Shown piece by piece: positions 8,348 through 17,344 of a stretch of DNA of 64,000 bases. The stretch covers positions 578,001 to 642,000 of the forward strand of contig NZ_CP074436.1 of assembly GCF_016858305.2 (NCBI RefSeq), given 5' to 3'. The position numbers and the translations under genes were made by a program. Position 1 is the first letter of the stretch. Every line of letters starts with the position of its first letter. The stretch is from Polaribacter sp. Q13 (GTDB lineage: Bacteria; Bacteroidota; Bacteroidia; Flavobacteriales; Flavobacteriaceae). The notes beneath the pieces were generated by a model. It worked only from the letters and a program-made list of their open reading frames with translations, had not been told where the DNA came from and searched no databases.

Positions 8348-9775
8348 ATGAAATTTAAAGCGATAACATCAATACTATTTTTTACAATTTTCACGAGCGC
8401 AGTTTTTGCTCAAAAAGACAAACGACCTAATATTTTAATCATACTTTCTGATGATCAAGGTTGGGGAGATGTTGGTTTTAACGGAGGAAAAGACATTCCA
8501 ACTAAAAACTTAGATAAATTGGCTAACGAGGGAGTTATTTTTAGTCAAGGTTATTCGTCACACCCATATTGTAGTCCGAGTAGAGCGGGTTTAATGTCGG
8601 GAAGATATCAACAAAGATTTGGACACGAAAACAATCCTGAAAACACTAAACAAGGAGAAGATACCGTAATTGGTTTGCCTGTTAATGAGTTGATGATTTC
8701 AGAATTGCTTCAAAAAAACAATTATGAAACTTGTGCTATCGGAAAATGGCATTTAGGAAATGCTAAGAAGTTTTTACCAAATAATAGAGGGTTTGACGAT
8801 TGGTTTGGTTTTAGCGGTGGTGGTTTTAATTACTGGGGAAAAACAAATCCAAAGAATAGAGAACTTGGAGTAATGAGAGATGGAAAATTGGTTCCAGAAG
8901 ATCAATTAACATATCTAACAGATGATTTTTCTAATGAAGCCGTAAAATATATCGATGGATATTCGAAAAGCGAAAAACCATTTTTTATGTATTTAGCATA
9001 TAATGCGCCTCATGGACCTATTCAAGCCACAAAGGAATATACTGATATGGTAAAACATATAGAGTTTGGTGATAGAGCGGCTTATGCTGCTATGGTTGCA
9101 GGTATGGATGTTGGTATTGGTAAGGTTATTGCTAAACTAAAGGAAACTGGAGAGTATGAAAATACGTTAATATTTTTCTACAGTGATAATGGAGGACATT
9201 CTAACGGAGCAAGTAGTGCTCCTTATCGTGGACATAAAGGAATGATGTTTGAAGGTGGAATTCGTGAACCGTTTGTAATCTCTTGGCCTAAAAAAATAAA
9301 AGGGAATAGAGTGTATGACAAACCAATTATTGCCTTGGATATTTTTCCTACAATTTTAGCCGCAGCAGGAATTGAAAAACCAGCAACTAAAGAATTAGAC
9401 GGAGTAGATTTACTACCAATTTTAACAAAAAAGAACAAGTCTTTAAAAGAAAGAACTTTGTATTGGCGTTATGCTGGTGGCGAAGGATATGCTGTTAGAG
9501 ATAAAAATTATAAATTAATTTATTCGTATTATAAAAAAGATATTTTTCTGTTTGATATGGAAAAAGACGAATTAGAAAATAATAATTTGGCAAGTCAATT
9601 TCCGGATGTCGTAAACAGATTAAAAGCTAAATATGAAATCTGGTCTAAAGACAATATTGCTCCTTTATGGGAAGATGCACATTTACAGAACTGTGATAAA
9701 CAAGAAGCAATAAGACAAGCTTTTATAGACAAGGCTATTTCTGGTGATAAAAATAAAAAGAATTTAAAACATTAG
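8348..9775 (+). CDS. S1 family sulfatase
   Basis: A 475-residue periplasmic sulfatase with a signal peptide ending VFAQ (about residue 22), RPNILIILSDDQGWGDVGFNGG as the N-terminal metal site, C75-S-P-S-R79 as the formylglycine motif, GKWHLG (about 137-142) with the active-site Lys and His, APHGP, and FFYSDNGGH with the second metal ligands. This is the most typical arylsulfatase A/GalNAc-6-sulfatase-like sequence in the window. It is six bases downstream of one sulfatase and two bases upstream of another, in one operon, so different sulfate positions on one glycan are probably attacked in sequence. Confidence 0.92.
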   Translation: MKFKAITSILFFTIFTSAVFAQKDKRPNILIILSDDQGWGDVGFNGGKDIPTKNLDKLANEGVIFSQGYSSHPYCSPSRAGLMSGRYQQRFGHENNPENTKQGEDTVIGLPVNELMISELLQKNNYETCAIGKWHLGNAKKFLPNNRGFDDWFGFSGGGFNYWGKTNPKNRELGVMRDGKLVPEDQLTYLTDDFSNEAVKYIDGYSKSEKPFFMYLAYNAPHGPIQATKEYTDMVKHIEFGDRAAYAAMVAGMDVGIGKVIAKLKETGEYENTLIFFYSDNGGHSNGASSAPYRGHKGMMFEGGIREPFVISWPKKIKGNRVYDKPIIALDIFPTILAAAGIEKPATKELDGVDLLPILTKKNKSLKERTLYWRYAGGEGYAVRDKNYKLIYSYYKKDIFLFDMEKDELENNNLASQFPDVVNRLKAKYEIWSKDNIAPLWEDAHLQNCDKQEAIRQAFIDKAISGDKNKKNLKH

Positions 9776-9777
9776 AA

Positions 9778-11487
9778 ATGAAAAATATTGTAACAAGTTT
9801 GTTTTTTGCGGCTACTTTATTAGCAGCTGCACAACAGAAACAAAAGCCAAACATTATTGTTATTTTGGCTGACGATATTAGTGCAAGAGAAATGCCTATT
9901 TACAAATCAGATACATGGAGTCCACCGACTGGAGGAGACACGCAAGATGTAAAATACAGAGCAAACACACCTGTTTTAGATAGAATTGCAGAAGAAGGTT
10001 TATACATAAAAACTGCTTGGGCCGCTGTCGTTTGTTCTCCAAGTAGAGCAATGATGATGACAGGTCGTTATGCACATTTGCACAAATGGTGGGGGAATAA
10101 AACCACAGGAAAATATAGTGATGAAAACGGAAAAGTAGGAACTTATCCTTTTTACGAAAGTTCTCCCTTAAATATTGGTGTAATTGCCAAAAAAGGAGGT
10201 TATACTTCTATTTGGGCAGGGAAAACGCAAATGCGTAATCCTAATTTAGACAAATATGGATTTGATGAAGGAGTATTTACTCCAGGAGAATCTAGTATGG
10301 AAGGAGAAAATCCTTACACAGATTTTAAAATTGAATTGAAAAAAATAGATGGGAAGAAACAAATAATCAATAATGATACAGGAGAAGAATCTACAACCTA
10401 TGCACAATCTGGTTGGTATTGGAAACCTCACGTAATGTTAATGAACAATCCAACATCTAAAAAAGAATTTGAATGGTGGCCAAACACTAAAGAATCTAAA
10501 AAAGAATACGGTTTAAACACGTATGGTCCAGATGTAGAATTAGAGTTTATTTTTGATTTTATGGAACGTAAAACCAAAGAAAAGAAGCCGTTTTTTGTGT
10601 ACCATACCACGCATTTAGGTCACGATGGATTTGATTTTTATCACCCAGAAACAAAAACTAAATGGCCTGGAACTCCAAAAATTGAATGGAAAAACGGTAA
10701 ATACGTAAGGACTCAACCAAATGTTACCGGAGATAAAGGTGTTTACAATACACATAATACGGTAACAGAACCGGGAATTCACAATCATATCAATTACTTA
10801 GATTATCAAATGTCTTTGTATTTACAGAAGTTAAAAGACTTGAAAATTGATAAAAATACCATTGTTATTTTTTGTGCTGATAACGGAACAAGTGGTTATG
10901 GTAAAAATAGTGCCGAGTCTCAAAAAGGAACACATGTTCCATTTATAGTATATGCTCCGGGTTTAAATTTAACCAAAAAAGGAGAACAAGATGTGTTGGT
11001 TAACTTAGCAGATGTATTGCCAACAATTGCTGAAATTGGAGGTGTTACGATTCCTGAAGATTATGAAATTAATGGCGTTAGTTTGCTACCTTTTTTAACA
11101 ACCAATAAAAAAGAACATAGAGAATGGATTTATGGTTACAAAGACGGACAACAAATTATTAGAAGTAAAAACGTGTTAAAGGACGGATTTGATAAATGGT
11201 ATGATGTAAGTAGTACACCATCAGATTTAATTTTCTATCCTGTGATTAAAGATTGGAGTGCTGTTTCTAAGGATTTAAAGAATGAAAAAGCAGTATTAGA
11301 AAAAGTATTACCACAATTCAACACATTTAAAACTGCTAGACACGGACCGTTAACAGAGAAGCAAAAGCTACAAGTTGAAAAACAGGAAGCACAAAAAATA
11401 GCACAGAAAAAAGCGTTAAAAGCAAAAAATAAAGCGAAGAACAAAGGCAAAAAAAATAAAGGAAAAAAGAAACATTTAAACGAATAA
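9778..11487 (+). CDS. S1 family sulfatase with lysine-rich C-terminal tail
   Basis: A 569-residue exported sulfatase with signal peptide (about 1-19, ending LAAAQQ), [17 protein letters not shown] metal site, C86-S-P-S-R90 formylglycine motif, GKTQMRN in place of the usual GKWH block, and IFCADNGTSGYG as the C-terminal metal site. The last ~45 residues are a run of Lys, Ala, Asn and Gly rather than a folded domain. It is clearly paralogous to the next gene (11583-13301) along nearly its whole length. It is third in the 6500-11487 operon and is followed by a terminator at 11509-11537. Confidence 0.9.
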   Translation: MKNIVTSLFFAATLLAAAQQKQKPNIIVILADDISAREMPIYKSDTWSPPTGGDTQDVKYRANTPVLDRIAEEGLYIKTAWAAVVCSPSRAMMMTGRYAHLHKWWGNKTTGKYSDENGKVGTYPFYESSPLNIGVIAKKGGYTSIWAGKTQMRNPNLDKYGFDEGVFTPGESSMEGENPYTDFKIELKKIDGKKQIINNDTGEESTTYAQSGWYWKPHVMLMNNPTSKKEFEWWPNTKESKKEYGLNTYGPDVELEFIFDFMERKTKEKKPFFVYHTTHLGHDGFDFYHPETKTKWPGTPKIEWKNGKYVRTQPNVTGDKGVYNTHNTVTEPGIHNHINYLDYQMSLYLQKLKDLKIDKNTIVIFCADNGTSGYGKNSAESQKGTHVPFIVYAPGLNLTKKGEQDVLVNLADVLPTIAEIGGVTIPEDYEINGVSLLPFLTTNKKEHREWIYGYKDGQQIIRSKNVLKDGFDKWYDVSSTPSDLIFYPVIKDWSAVSKDLKNEKAVLEKVLPQFNTFKTARHGPLTEKQKLQVEKQEAQKIAQKKALKAKNKAKNKGKKNKGKKKHLNE

Positions 11488-11508
11488 ATATATAAAATCA
11501 TCAAAAAG

Positions 11509-11537
11509 AATCTGTAATTAATATTGCAGATTTTTTT
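11509..11537 (+). terminator. Rho-independent terminator after the three-sulfatase operon
   Basis: AATCTGTAAT and ATTGCAGATT form a 10-bp stem with one G-T pair and a four-base loop, followed by a run of T. It separates the operon from the next sulfatase, which has its own operator. Confidence 0.65.
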
Positions 11538-11550
11538 AAGTTTAAACCCC

Positions 11551-11566
11551 TCGGAAACGTTTCCGA
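11551..11566 (+). promoter_or_regulatory. LacI-type operator palindrome before sulfatase
   Basis: TCGGAAACGTTTCCGA is a perfect 16-bp palindrome with a central CG, the classic form of LacI/GalR family operators. It lies 16 bases before the ATG of the sulfatase at 11583, where a bound repressor would block initiation. Its half-site differs from the palindromes beside the LacI gene at 17345-18367, so a different regulator probably reads it. Confidence 0.6.
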
Positions 11567-11582
11567 AGATAAAATTAAAATC

Positions 11583-13301
11583 ATGAAGAAAATAACCTTA
11601 TTATTTTTTCTAGCTACTTTATCAGTATTAGCTCAGAAAACGAAGAAGCCTAATATTATATTAGTATTAGCAGATGATATTAGCGCACGAGAGTTTCCTA
11701 TTTATAAGTCTGACACGTGGAGTTCTGTAAAGGGAAATAAAGATTCTAAAGACCCTAAAATAAGAGCAAAAACGCCAGTTTTAGATAAATTAGCAAAAGA
11801 AGGAATGTACGTAAAAACAGCTTGGGCTTCTGTGGTTTGTTCTCCGAGTAGAGCCATGTTAATGACGGGTAGATATCCGCATTTACACAAATGGTGGGGA
11901 AATAGTACAATAGGCCAATATACAGATGAAGATGGAAACTTAGGAGCCTATCCTTTATTTGCAAGTTCTCCGTTAACTATTGGTATAATTGCTAAAAAAG
12001 GAGGGTATGCTACCATGTGGTCTGGTAAAACTCAAATGAGAAACAAAAATTTACAAAATTTTGGTTTTGATGAAGGGGTGTTTACTCCAGGCGAAGCGGC
12101 AATTACAGAAATTGGAGAAAATCCATATTCAAACTTTAGGCTAGAACAGAAGAAAGAAAATGGTAAAAAGGAATTGATAAATCTAGATACAGGAAAACCA
12201 TTAGACTTTTCATATTATCCATCTTCTAGTTGGTACTGGAAACCAGGTGTAATGTTAATGAATCACCCTTCTTCTAAACAACAATTTGAATGGTGGCCAA
12301 ATACCAAAGAATCTAAAAAAGAATACGGAGTAAATACTTATGGACCAGATGTTGAGTTAGATTTTATTTTCGACTTTATGGAAAGGAAAGTAAAAGAGGA
12401 TAAACCCTTTTTTGTGTATCACACTACGCATTTAGGTCATGCTTCTATGAATTATTTAAATCCAAAGCAACATGAATATAAATGGATAGAAACTCCAAAA
12501 ATCACCTATAAAGACGGAAAATACACAAGAGAAGAGCCTAATATTACAGGAGAAAAAGGAGTCTACGATACGCATAATTCGTTATCAGCAAGTGGAATTC
12601 ATTCACATGTAAACTATTTAGATTATCAAATGTCTTTGTATTTAGAAAAGTTAAAAGAGTTAAATATTGATGACAATACTTTAATAATCTTTTGTGCAGA
12701 TAATGGCTCTAGTAAATACGGTAAAAACAGTCCAGATTCTCAAAAAGGAACACACGTTCCATTTATGGTGTACGGTCCTGGATTTGATTTTACCAAAAAA
12801 GGAGAACAAGATGTTTTAATGAATTTATCGGATATATTACCAACAATTGCAGAAATAGCCGGTGTTAAAATTCCGGAAGATTATGAAATTAATGGAGTAA
12901 GTATGATGCCTTTTTTAACAACAGAAAAGAAAACGCATAGAGACTGGGTGTATGGTTACAAAGACAATATGCAATTAATAAGAGGAACAAATGTTTTAAA
13001 AGATGGTATGGATAAATGGTATGATGTAAGAGAATATCCATCAGATTTAATCAGTTTTCCTGAAATTAATGACTGGGAAAAAGCTGACAAAGAATTAGTG
13101 AAAGAACGCGATTATTTAAATGAAATTTTACCAAGATTTAACAAGTTTGATGAAGCACAAAATGGACCACTTTCTGAAGCTCATAAAAAGAAAATAGCTA
13201 AGGATATAGCTAGAAAAGCAGCTCAAAAATTAGCTAAGAAAGCAGCAAAATCTGGAAAGAATAAAAATAAAAAATCTTCTAAAAAAAATAAGAAAGATTA
13301 A
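11583..13301 (+). CDS. S1 family sulfatase with lysine-rich C-terminal tail (paralogue)
   Basis: A 572-residue exported sulfatase with signal peptide (1-17, ending VLAQ), [18 protein letters not shown]86-S-P-S-R90, GKTQMRN and [12 protein letters not shown]. It is collinear with the preceding sulfatase and shares long identical stretches ([29 protein letters not shown]), so the pair arose by tandem duplication. The last ~40 residues are again a Lys/Ala/Asn-rich tail of different exact sequence, so polycationic character is conserved more than sequence. It has its own terminator-operator-gene arrangement, so it is separately controlled. A hairpin terminator follows at 13333-13386. Confidence 0.9.
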   Translation: MKKITLLFFLATLSVLAQKTKKPNIILVLADDISAREFPIYKSDTWSSVKGNKDSKDPKIRAKTPVLDKLAKEGMYVKTAWASVVCSPSRAMLMTGRYPHLHKWWGNSTIGQYTDEDGNLGAYPLFASSPLTIGIIAKKGGYATMWSGKTQMRNKNLQNFGFDEGVFTPGEAAITEIGENPYSNFRLEQKKENGKKELINLDTGKPLDFSYYPSSSWYWKPGVMLMNHPSSKQQFEWWPNTKESKKEYGVNTYGPDVELDFIFDFMERKVKEDKPFFVYHTTHLGHASMNYLNPKQHEYKWIETPKITYKDGKYTREEPNITGEKGVYDTHNSLSASGIHSHVNYLDYQMSLYLEKLKELNIDDNTLIIFCADNGSSKYGKNSPDSQKGTHVPFMVYGPGFDFTKKGEQDVLMNLSDILPTIAEIAGVKIPEDYEINGVSMMPFLTTEKKTHRDWVYGYKDNMQLIRGTNVLKDGMDKWYDVREYPSDLISFPEINDWEKADKELVKERDYLNEILPRFNKFDEAQNGPLSEAHKKKIAKDIARKAAQKLAKKAAKSGKNKNKKSSKKNKKD

Positions 13302-13332
13302 CAGCATAATATCATTTTAGAACCATCTATTT

Positions 13333-13386
13333 AAATATCATTTTTAAAATTCAATCTTTATTGGAGTTTGAAAATGATATTTTTTT
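13333..13386 (+). terminator. Terminator after sulfatase 11583
   Basis: AAATATCATTTT and AAAATGATATTT form a 12-bp inverted repeat around a ~25-base loop, followed by T-rich sequence. Confidence 0.6.
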
Positions 13387-13441
13387 ATATAACGAATCTT
13401 AAACAGCGTAATGTTTATGCACTAGGTAGTAAATATTAGAA

Positions 13442-13472
13442 CATTTGTTTTACAGATTAAATCATATGTTTG
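13442..13472 (+). promoter_or_regulatory. Putative promoter of sulfatase 13581
   Basis: TTTG at 13444 and TATGTTTG at 13465 match the Bacteroidota -33 (TTTG) and -7 (TAnnTTTG) elements with a 17-base spacer. The segment ATTTGTTTTACAGATTAAAT is nearly identical to that before the fucosidase (15596) and related to those at 6392 and 24397. The gene starts about 110 bases downstream. Confidence 0.55.
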
Positions 13473-13580
13473 GTTGTATTCGTTTTAAAAACGATTACTT
13501 TGTTAATGCTTTTAATAGCGGTTTTAAGTTTCGTGAATAAAAGTTAAAAAAGAATTTGAAATAAATAAATAAATCATAAT

Positions 13581-15263
13581 ATGTCCTTTAATAAAATAAC
13601 CTATGCCGTTTTGGTTTTAAGTTTTTTTTCATGTAAAAATGTAAAAAGTCAACAACCGGAAGCGGAAAAACAAAGACCGAATATTATTTATATCATGGCA
13701 GATGATCATACATCGCAAGCTTTTGGTATTTATAATAGTCGCTTATCAAAATTAAACCCTACACCAACTTTAGATAAAATAGCGAATGAAGGTATTATTT
13801 TCGACAACTGTTTTGTAAACAATTCTATTTGTACACCTAGTAGAGCAGCCATTTTATCTGGACAACACAGTCAAGCAAATGGAGTTTTAGACTTGGAGGG
13901 AGCATTGCCTAAAGACCATCAATATTTACCAATAGAGATGAAAAAGTTAGGGTACCAAACAGCAATGATTGGTAAATATCATTTAAAAGATGAACCAAAT
14001 TTTGATTATTACAATGTGTTTACAAAACACGGTCAACAAGGTTCTTATTTCGATCCATATTTAACCGAAACAGGAATGCATTTTGCTGAAGAAAAGGATC
14101 CTGCGTATGAAGGTAAACAATATAAAGGTTACAGTTCTGATATTGTTACAAATATTAGTTTAGACTGGTTAAAAAACAAAAGAGATAAAACCAAACCATT
14201 TATTTTGTTTCATCAATACAAAGCACCTCATGATGATTTTGAATATGCACCTAGGTATAAAGATTATTTAGCAGATACTTTTATTCCTGAACCAGCAAGT
14301 CTGTATGATAATGGTAATAATGGTTCTATTGCTACAAGAGGTAAAAACGATTCTTTAATTCATGTAATTGGTTCTTCTGTTTCTAAAAGAAATACAATTA
14401 GAAATATGGGGATGAGAATTTGGAGTAAACAATATACTAAACATAACAACCCAGATTTTGATATTCATCAAGCTGATAAGCTAACAGGAGATGCTTATAC
14501 AAGTGCTACGTATCAAGAATACATAAAAAGATATTTAAGATGTGTAAAAGGAGTGGATGATAATGTTGCTCGTTTAATAAAATACTTAAAAGAAGAAGGT
14601 TTGTATGATAATACAATTATAGTGTATACTGGAGACCAGGGTTTTATGTTGGGGGAACATGATTATATTGATAAAAGATGGATGTATGAAGAGTCTTTTA
14701 GAATGCCGTTTTTTGTTAGATATCCAGAGAAAATAAAAGCAGGTATGAGAACAGATGCAATTATCAACAACACAGATTTTGCACCTACTTTAATTGAAAT
14801 GGCAGGCGGTACTCCACCAGAAAAAATGCAAGGTCATAGTTTTAAACATATTTTAGAAACAGGGCAAGAACCAGAAGGTTGGCAACAATCTACGTACTAC
14901 AGATATTGGATGCACATGGCACATGCACATGCAAATCCTGCTCATTTTGGTATTAGAACAAAACAATACAAATTAATATTTTTCTATGGAAGATATTGGG
15001 TAGATACAGACAAGCCAGGAGCCGTATGGAATAAAAAAAGTTGGGGAAATCGTTTTACGATGCATACGCCAGCTGCTTGGGAATTTTATGATTTAACAAA
15101 AGATCCTAAAGAGATGAATAATACGTATTCAGATCCTGCTAACAAAGAAATTATTGCCAATTTAAAAGAGCAATTAATTGCAAAACGTAAAGAGTTGAAT
15201 GAAGAAGATGGAGAGAAATTTCCACACATTCAAAAAGTGATTGATGCACATTGGAATGATTAA
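13581..15263 (+). CDS. S1 family sulfatase, lipoprotein
   Basis: A 560-residue sulfatase. The N-terminus MSFNKITYAVLVLSFFSC is a lipoprotein signal with Cys18, so the enzyme is probably membrane-anchored, unlike the other five. RPNIIYIMADDHTSQAFG is the first metal site, C84-T-P-S-R88 the formylglycine motif, GKYHLKD (about 133-139) the active-site Lys/His block, KAPHDDFEYAP a substrate-pocket segment, and TGDQGFMLGEHDYIDKRWMYE the C-terminal metal site. The layout resembles iduronate-2-sulfatase/S1_7-like or S1_15-like enzymes, a tentative placement. It is a single-gene unit with its own promoter-like module. A decayed sulfatase tail follows at 15361. Confidence 0.9.
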   Translation: MSFNKITYAVLVLSFFSCKNVKSQQPEAEKQRPNIIYIMADDHTSQAFGIYNSRLSKLNPTPTLDKIANEGIIFDNCFVNNSICTPSRAAILSGQHSQANGVLDLEGALPKDHQYLPIEMKKLGYQTAMIGKYHLKDEPNFDYYNVFTKHGQQGSYFDPYLTETGMHFAEEKDPAYEGKQYKGYSSDIVTNISLDWLKNKRDKTKPFILFHQYKAPHDDFEYAPRYKDYLADTFIPEPASLYDNGNNGSIATRGKNDSLIHVIGSSVSKRNTIRNMGMRIWSKQYTKHNNPDFDIHQADKLTGDAYTSATYQEYIKRYLRCVKGVDDNVARLIKYLKEEGLYDNTIIVYTGDQGFMLGEHDYIDKRWMYEESFRMPFFVRYPEKIKAGMRTDAIINNTDFAPTLIEMAGGTPPEKMQGHSFKHILETGQEPEGWQQSTYYRYWMHMAHAHANPAHFGIRTKQYKLIFFYGRYWVDTDKPGAVWNKKSWGNRFTMHTPAAWEFYDLTKDPKEMNNTYSDPANKEIIANLKEQLIAKRKELNEEDGEKFPHIQKVIDAHWND

Positions 15264-15360
15264 AATCATTAAAAATAATAGATAAACATAGTGACAAATC
15301 ATTAATGATTATTCGTGTTTTATGGAGGGCAGTCGCTTAGGTTTCTTAAAGTTTTATTTT

Positions 15361-15477
15361 TTATACTTTGGCGTAAAAGAGTATGATTAGCATTTTAAGA
15401 ATGTTGTTAATTATAAGGATGTTCCTAAAATAAAAAGGAATAGCTTATAAGAAATAGAAGCCTTAAGGAAAAAATAA
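15361..15477 (+). pseudogene. Possible decayed sulfatase C-terminus
   Basis: One frame from 15361 reads LYFGVKEYD, stop, HFKNVVNYKDVPKIKRNSL, stop, EIEALRKK, stop. The pattern (ELYDL...KNVxN...xLEALRKK) resembles the usual sulfatase C-terminus, for example YDLTKDPKEMNNTY in the gene just upstream. Two in-frame stops make it non-functional. The match is short and judged by eye only. Confidence 0.4.
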
Positions 15478-15501
15478 TTTAGAATAAATATTTATGATAT
15501 T

Positions 15502-15541
15502 AAAACAAGTCTAATAGTAGTATAACTATTAGGCTTGTTTT
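15502..15541 (+). terminator. Hairpin terminator upstream of fucosidase gene
   Basis: AAAACAAGTCTAATAGT pairs with ACTATTAGGCTTGTTTT (one G-T pair) around a short loop. It probably ends transcription from the 13581 sulfatase; flanking T/A runs are short. Confidence 0.6.
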
Positions 15542-15593
15542 ATGTTAAGAAGTAAGATTTATTTTAACATAACCAAAAAAAATAAACATTTAA

Positions 15594-15626
15594 CTATTTG
15601 TTATACAAATTAAAACATACGGACAA
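15594..15626 (+). promoter_or_regulatory. Putative promoter/operator of fucosidase gene
   Basis: ATTTGTTATACAAATTAAAA from 15596, followed by CATACGG, matches the segment at 13443-13468 at all but a few positions and resembles the one before fucP at 24398. It starts about 100 bases before the ATG. Confidence 0.5.
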
Positions 15627-15695
15627 AGGAATTAATTAAAAATACACCTAATTTGTATTAGAATTAAAAATTATTTTTAACCAACAAAAAGTCAG

Positions 15696-17219
15696 ATGAA
15701 AAAAAGAGTATCAACTTTAATTTTACTATCTATTTTGGCTCTTGTTTCTTGTAAGAAGGAAGAGAAAAAAGTAGTTGAAAAAAAACAAGAAAGCGTAAAA
15801 GTTTTCGAGCCAAATTGGGAATCCATAAAAAAACATTATAAAGACCCAGCGTGGTTTAATAATAAAAAGTTTGGTATTTTTATTCATTGGGGAGCTTATT
15901 CTGTTCCTGCTTTTGGTTCTGAATGGTATCCTAGAAATATGTATATGGATTCAGCTCAGTTTACAGCGCAGTTAAAACATCAGAAAGATGGCCCTTCAAA
16001 AGAGTTTTTACATCATCAAAAGAACTTTGGAGATCAGAAAAAATTTGGATATAAAGACTTTATTCCAATGTTTAAAGCTGAAAAATTTAATGCTGAAGAA
16101 TGGATAGATTTATTTAAAAAAGCGGGTGCTAAATATGTGGTTCCTGTGGCAGATCATCATGATGGTTTTGCTATGTATAAATCGAATACCACTCGTTGGA
16201 ACTCTGTTAATATGGGACCAAAACGAGATGTTTTAGGAGAATTAATGAAAGCAGGTCGTGCTAAAGGAATGATTATGGGAGCTTCTTCTCATTATGCTTT
16301 TAACTGGTCTTTCTATAATAAAAAAGATAAATTTGATACTACAGATCCTGCGTATGCAGATTTATACTCTCCAAAAGGAAAAAATTTAAGAGAACCGGTT
16401 TCTGCAGAATTTAAAGAAATGTGGTGGAAAAGAACGAAAGATTTAATAGATAATTATCAACCAGATATTCTTTGGTTCGATTTTATGTTAGATACTCCAG
16501 ATTTTAGAGAATACCGTCCAAAATTAGCGGCATACTACTATAATAAAGGAATAGAATGGGGTAAAGAAGTAGTTTTACAAGATAAAAACTTTTACGAAGA
16601 AGCTTTTCCTGCTGGTACTGTAATTTACGATTTAGAAAGAGGTAAATTACCAGGAATAAGAAAATTGCCTTGGCAAACAGATACTTCTATTGGTACAAAT
16701 TCTTGGTCTTATGTAACGAATTGGAAGTCAAAAACAACAAATTCTTTGATAGATGATTTAATTGATATAGTTTCTAAAAATGGAAATTTACTTCTAAATG
16801 TTGGTCCAAAATCAGATGGAACAATTCCGGATGACCAAAAAGATATTTTATTAGAAATGGGTGCTTGGTTAGATATGAATGGTGACGCTATATACGATAC
16901 CAAATATTGGAGAACTTTTGGAGAAGGACCTACAGAAGTTAAAAAAGGACATCATTCAGAAGGGAAAAACAAGGCTTTTACTGGTCAAGATATTCGTTTT
17001 ACTCAAAAGGATGGAAAGGTCTATGCAATTTTAATGGCTTGGCCCAAGAATGGAAAAGTACTTATAAAATCTATTACGAATGATGATAAAGTGAAATCTG
17101 TAAAAATGTTAGGTACAGATGCTAAGATAAAATGGTCGCAAAATAACAATGGTTTAGAGGTAGTAATGCCTAAGAAAAAACCTTGTGACTATGCATTTGT
17201 TTTAGAACTTAGTTTATAA
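15696..17219 (+). CDS. GH29 alpha-L-fucosidase, lipoprotein
   Basis: A 507-residue exo-alpha-L-fucosidase that would release L-fucose in the periplasm. A lipobox (ALVSC, Cys about 19) is followed by the GH29 barrel with KFGIFIHWGAYSVPAFGSEWYPRNMY (about 57-82), YVVPVADHHDGFAMY (about 145-160) with the substrate-binding His pair, and DILWFDF (about 259-265) whose Asp fits the nucleophile position. NGNLLLNVGPKSDG near 363 ends the barrel, and a C-terminal beta-sandwich follows. Length is normal for GH29. It is a monocistronic unit between two terminators and adjoins the fucose catabolic block, which supports fucose as the released sugar. Confidence 0.92.
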   Translation: MKKRVSTLILLSILALVSCKKEEKKVVEKKQESVKVFEPNWESIKKHYKDPAWFNNKKFGIFIHWGAYSVPAFGSEWYPRNMYMDSAQFTAQLKHQKDGPSKEFLHHQKNFGDQKKFGYKDFIPMFKAEKFNAEEWIDLFKKAGAKYVVPVADHHDGFAMYKSNTTRWNSVNMGPKRDVLGELMKAGRAKGMIMGASSHYAFNWSFYNKKDKFDTTDPAYADLYSPKGKNLREPVSAEFKEMWWKRTKDLIDNYQPDILWFDFMLDTPDFREYRPKLAAYYYNKGIEWGKEVVLQDKNFYEEAFPAGTVIYDLERGKLPGIRKLPWQTDTSIGTNSWSYVTNWKSKTTNSLIDDLIDIVSKNGNLLLNVGPKSDGTIPDDQKDILLEMGAWLDMNGDAIYDTKYWRTFGEGPTEVKKGHHSEGKNKAFTGQDIRFTQKDGKVYAILMAWPKNGKVLIKSITNDDKVKSVKMLGTDAKIKWSQNNNGLEVVMPKKKPCDYAFVLELSL

Positions 17220-17253
17220 AGATAATTAGTAAATTTGATTTGATTTGTTTTGT

Positions 17254-17288
17254 AAGAGTACACCTTTTTAAGGTGTACTCTTTTTTTA
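17254..17288 (+). terminator. Strong terminator between fucosidase and LacI genes
   Basis: GAGTACACCTT and AAGGTGTACTC form an 11-bp perfect stem with a short T/A loop and a T run. It lies between convergent genes; A runs on the other side could let it serve both strands. Confidence 0.85.
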
Positions 17289-17344
17289 TTCTAAATTATT
17301 GAGAGAAAATAAGTTGTTCTTGTAAATTAGTAATGTCTGTAGTT

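Noticed and set aside
11702..11964. Long open frames on the minus strand inside the sulfatase genes
   Set aside because: They overlap strong sulfatase coding sequence, have no recognisable domains, and follow the reverse-complement codon pattern of the real gene.
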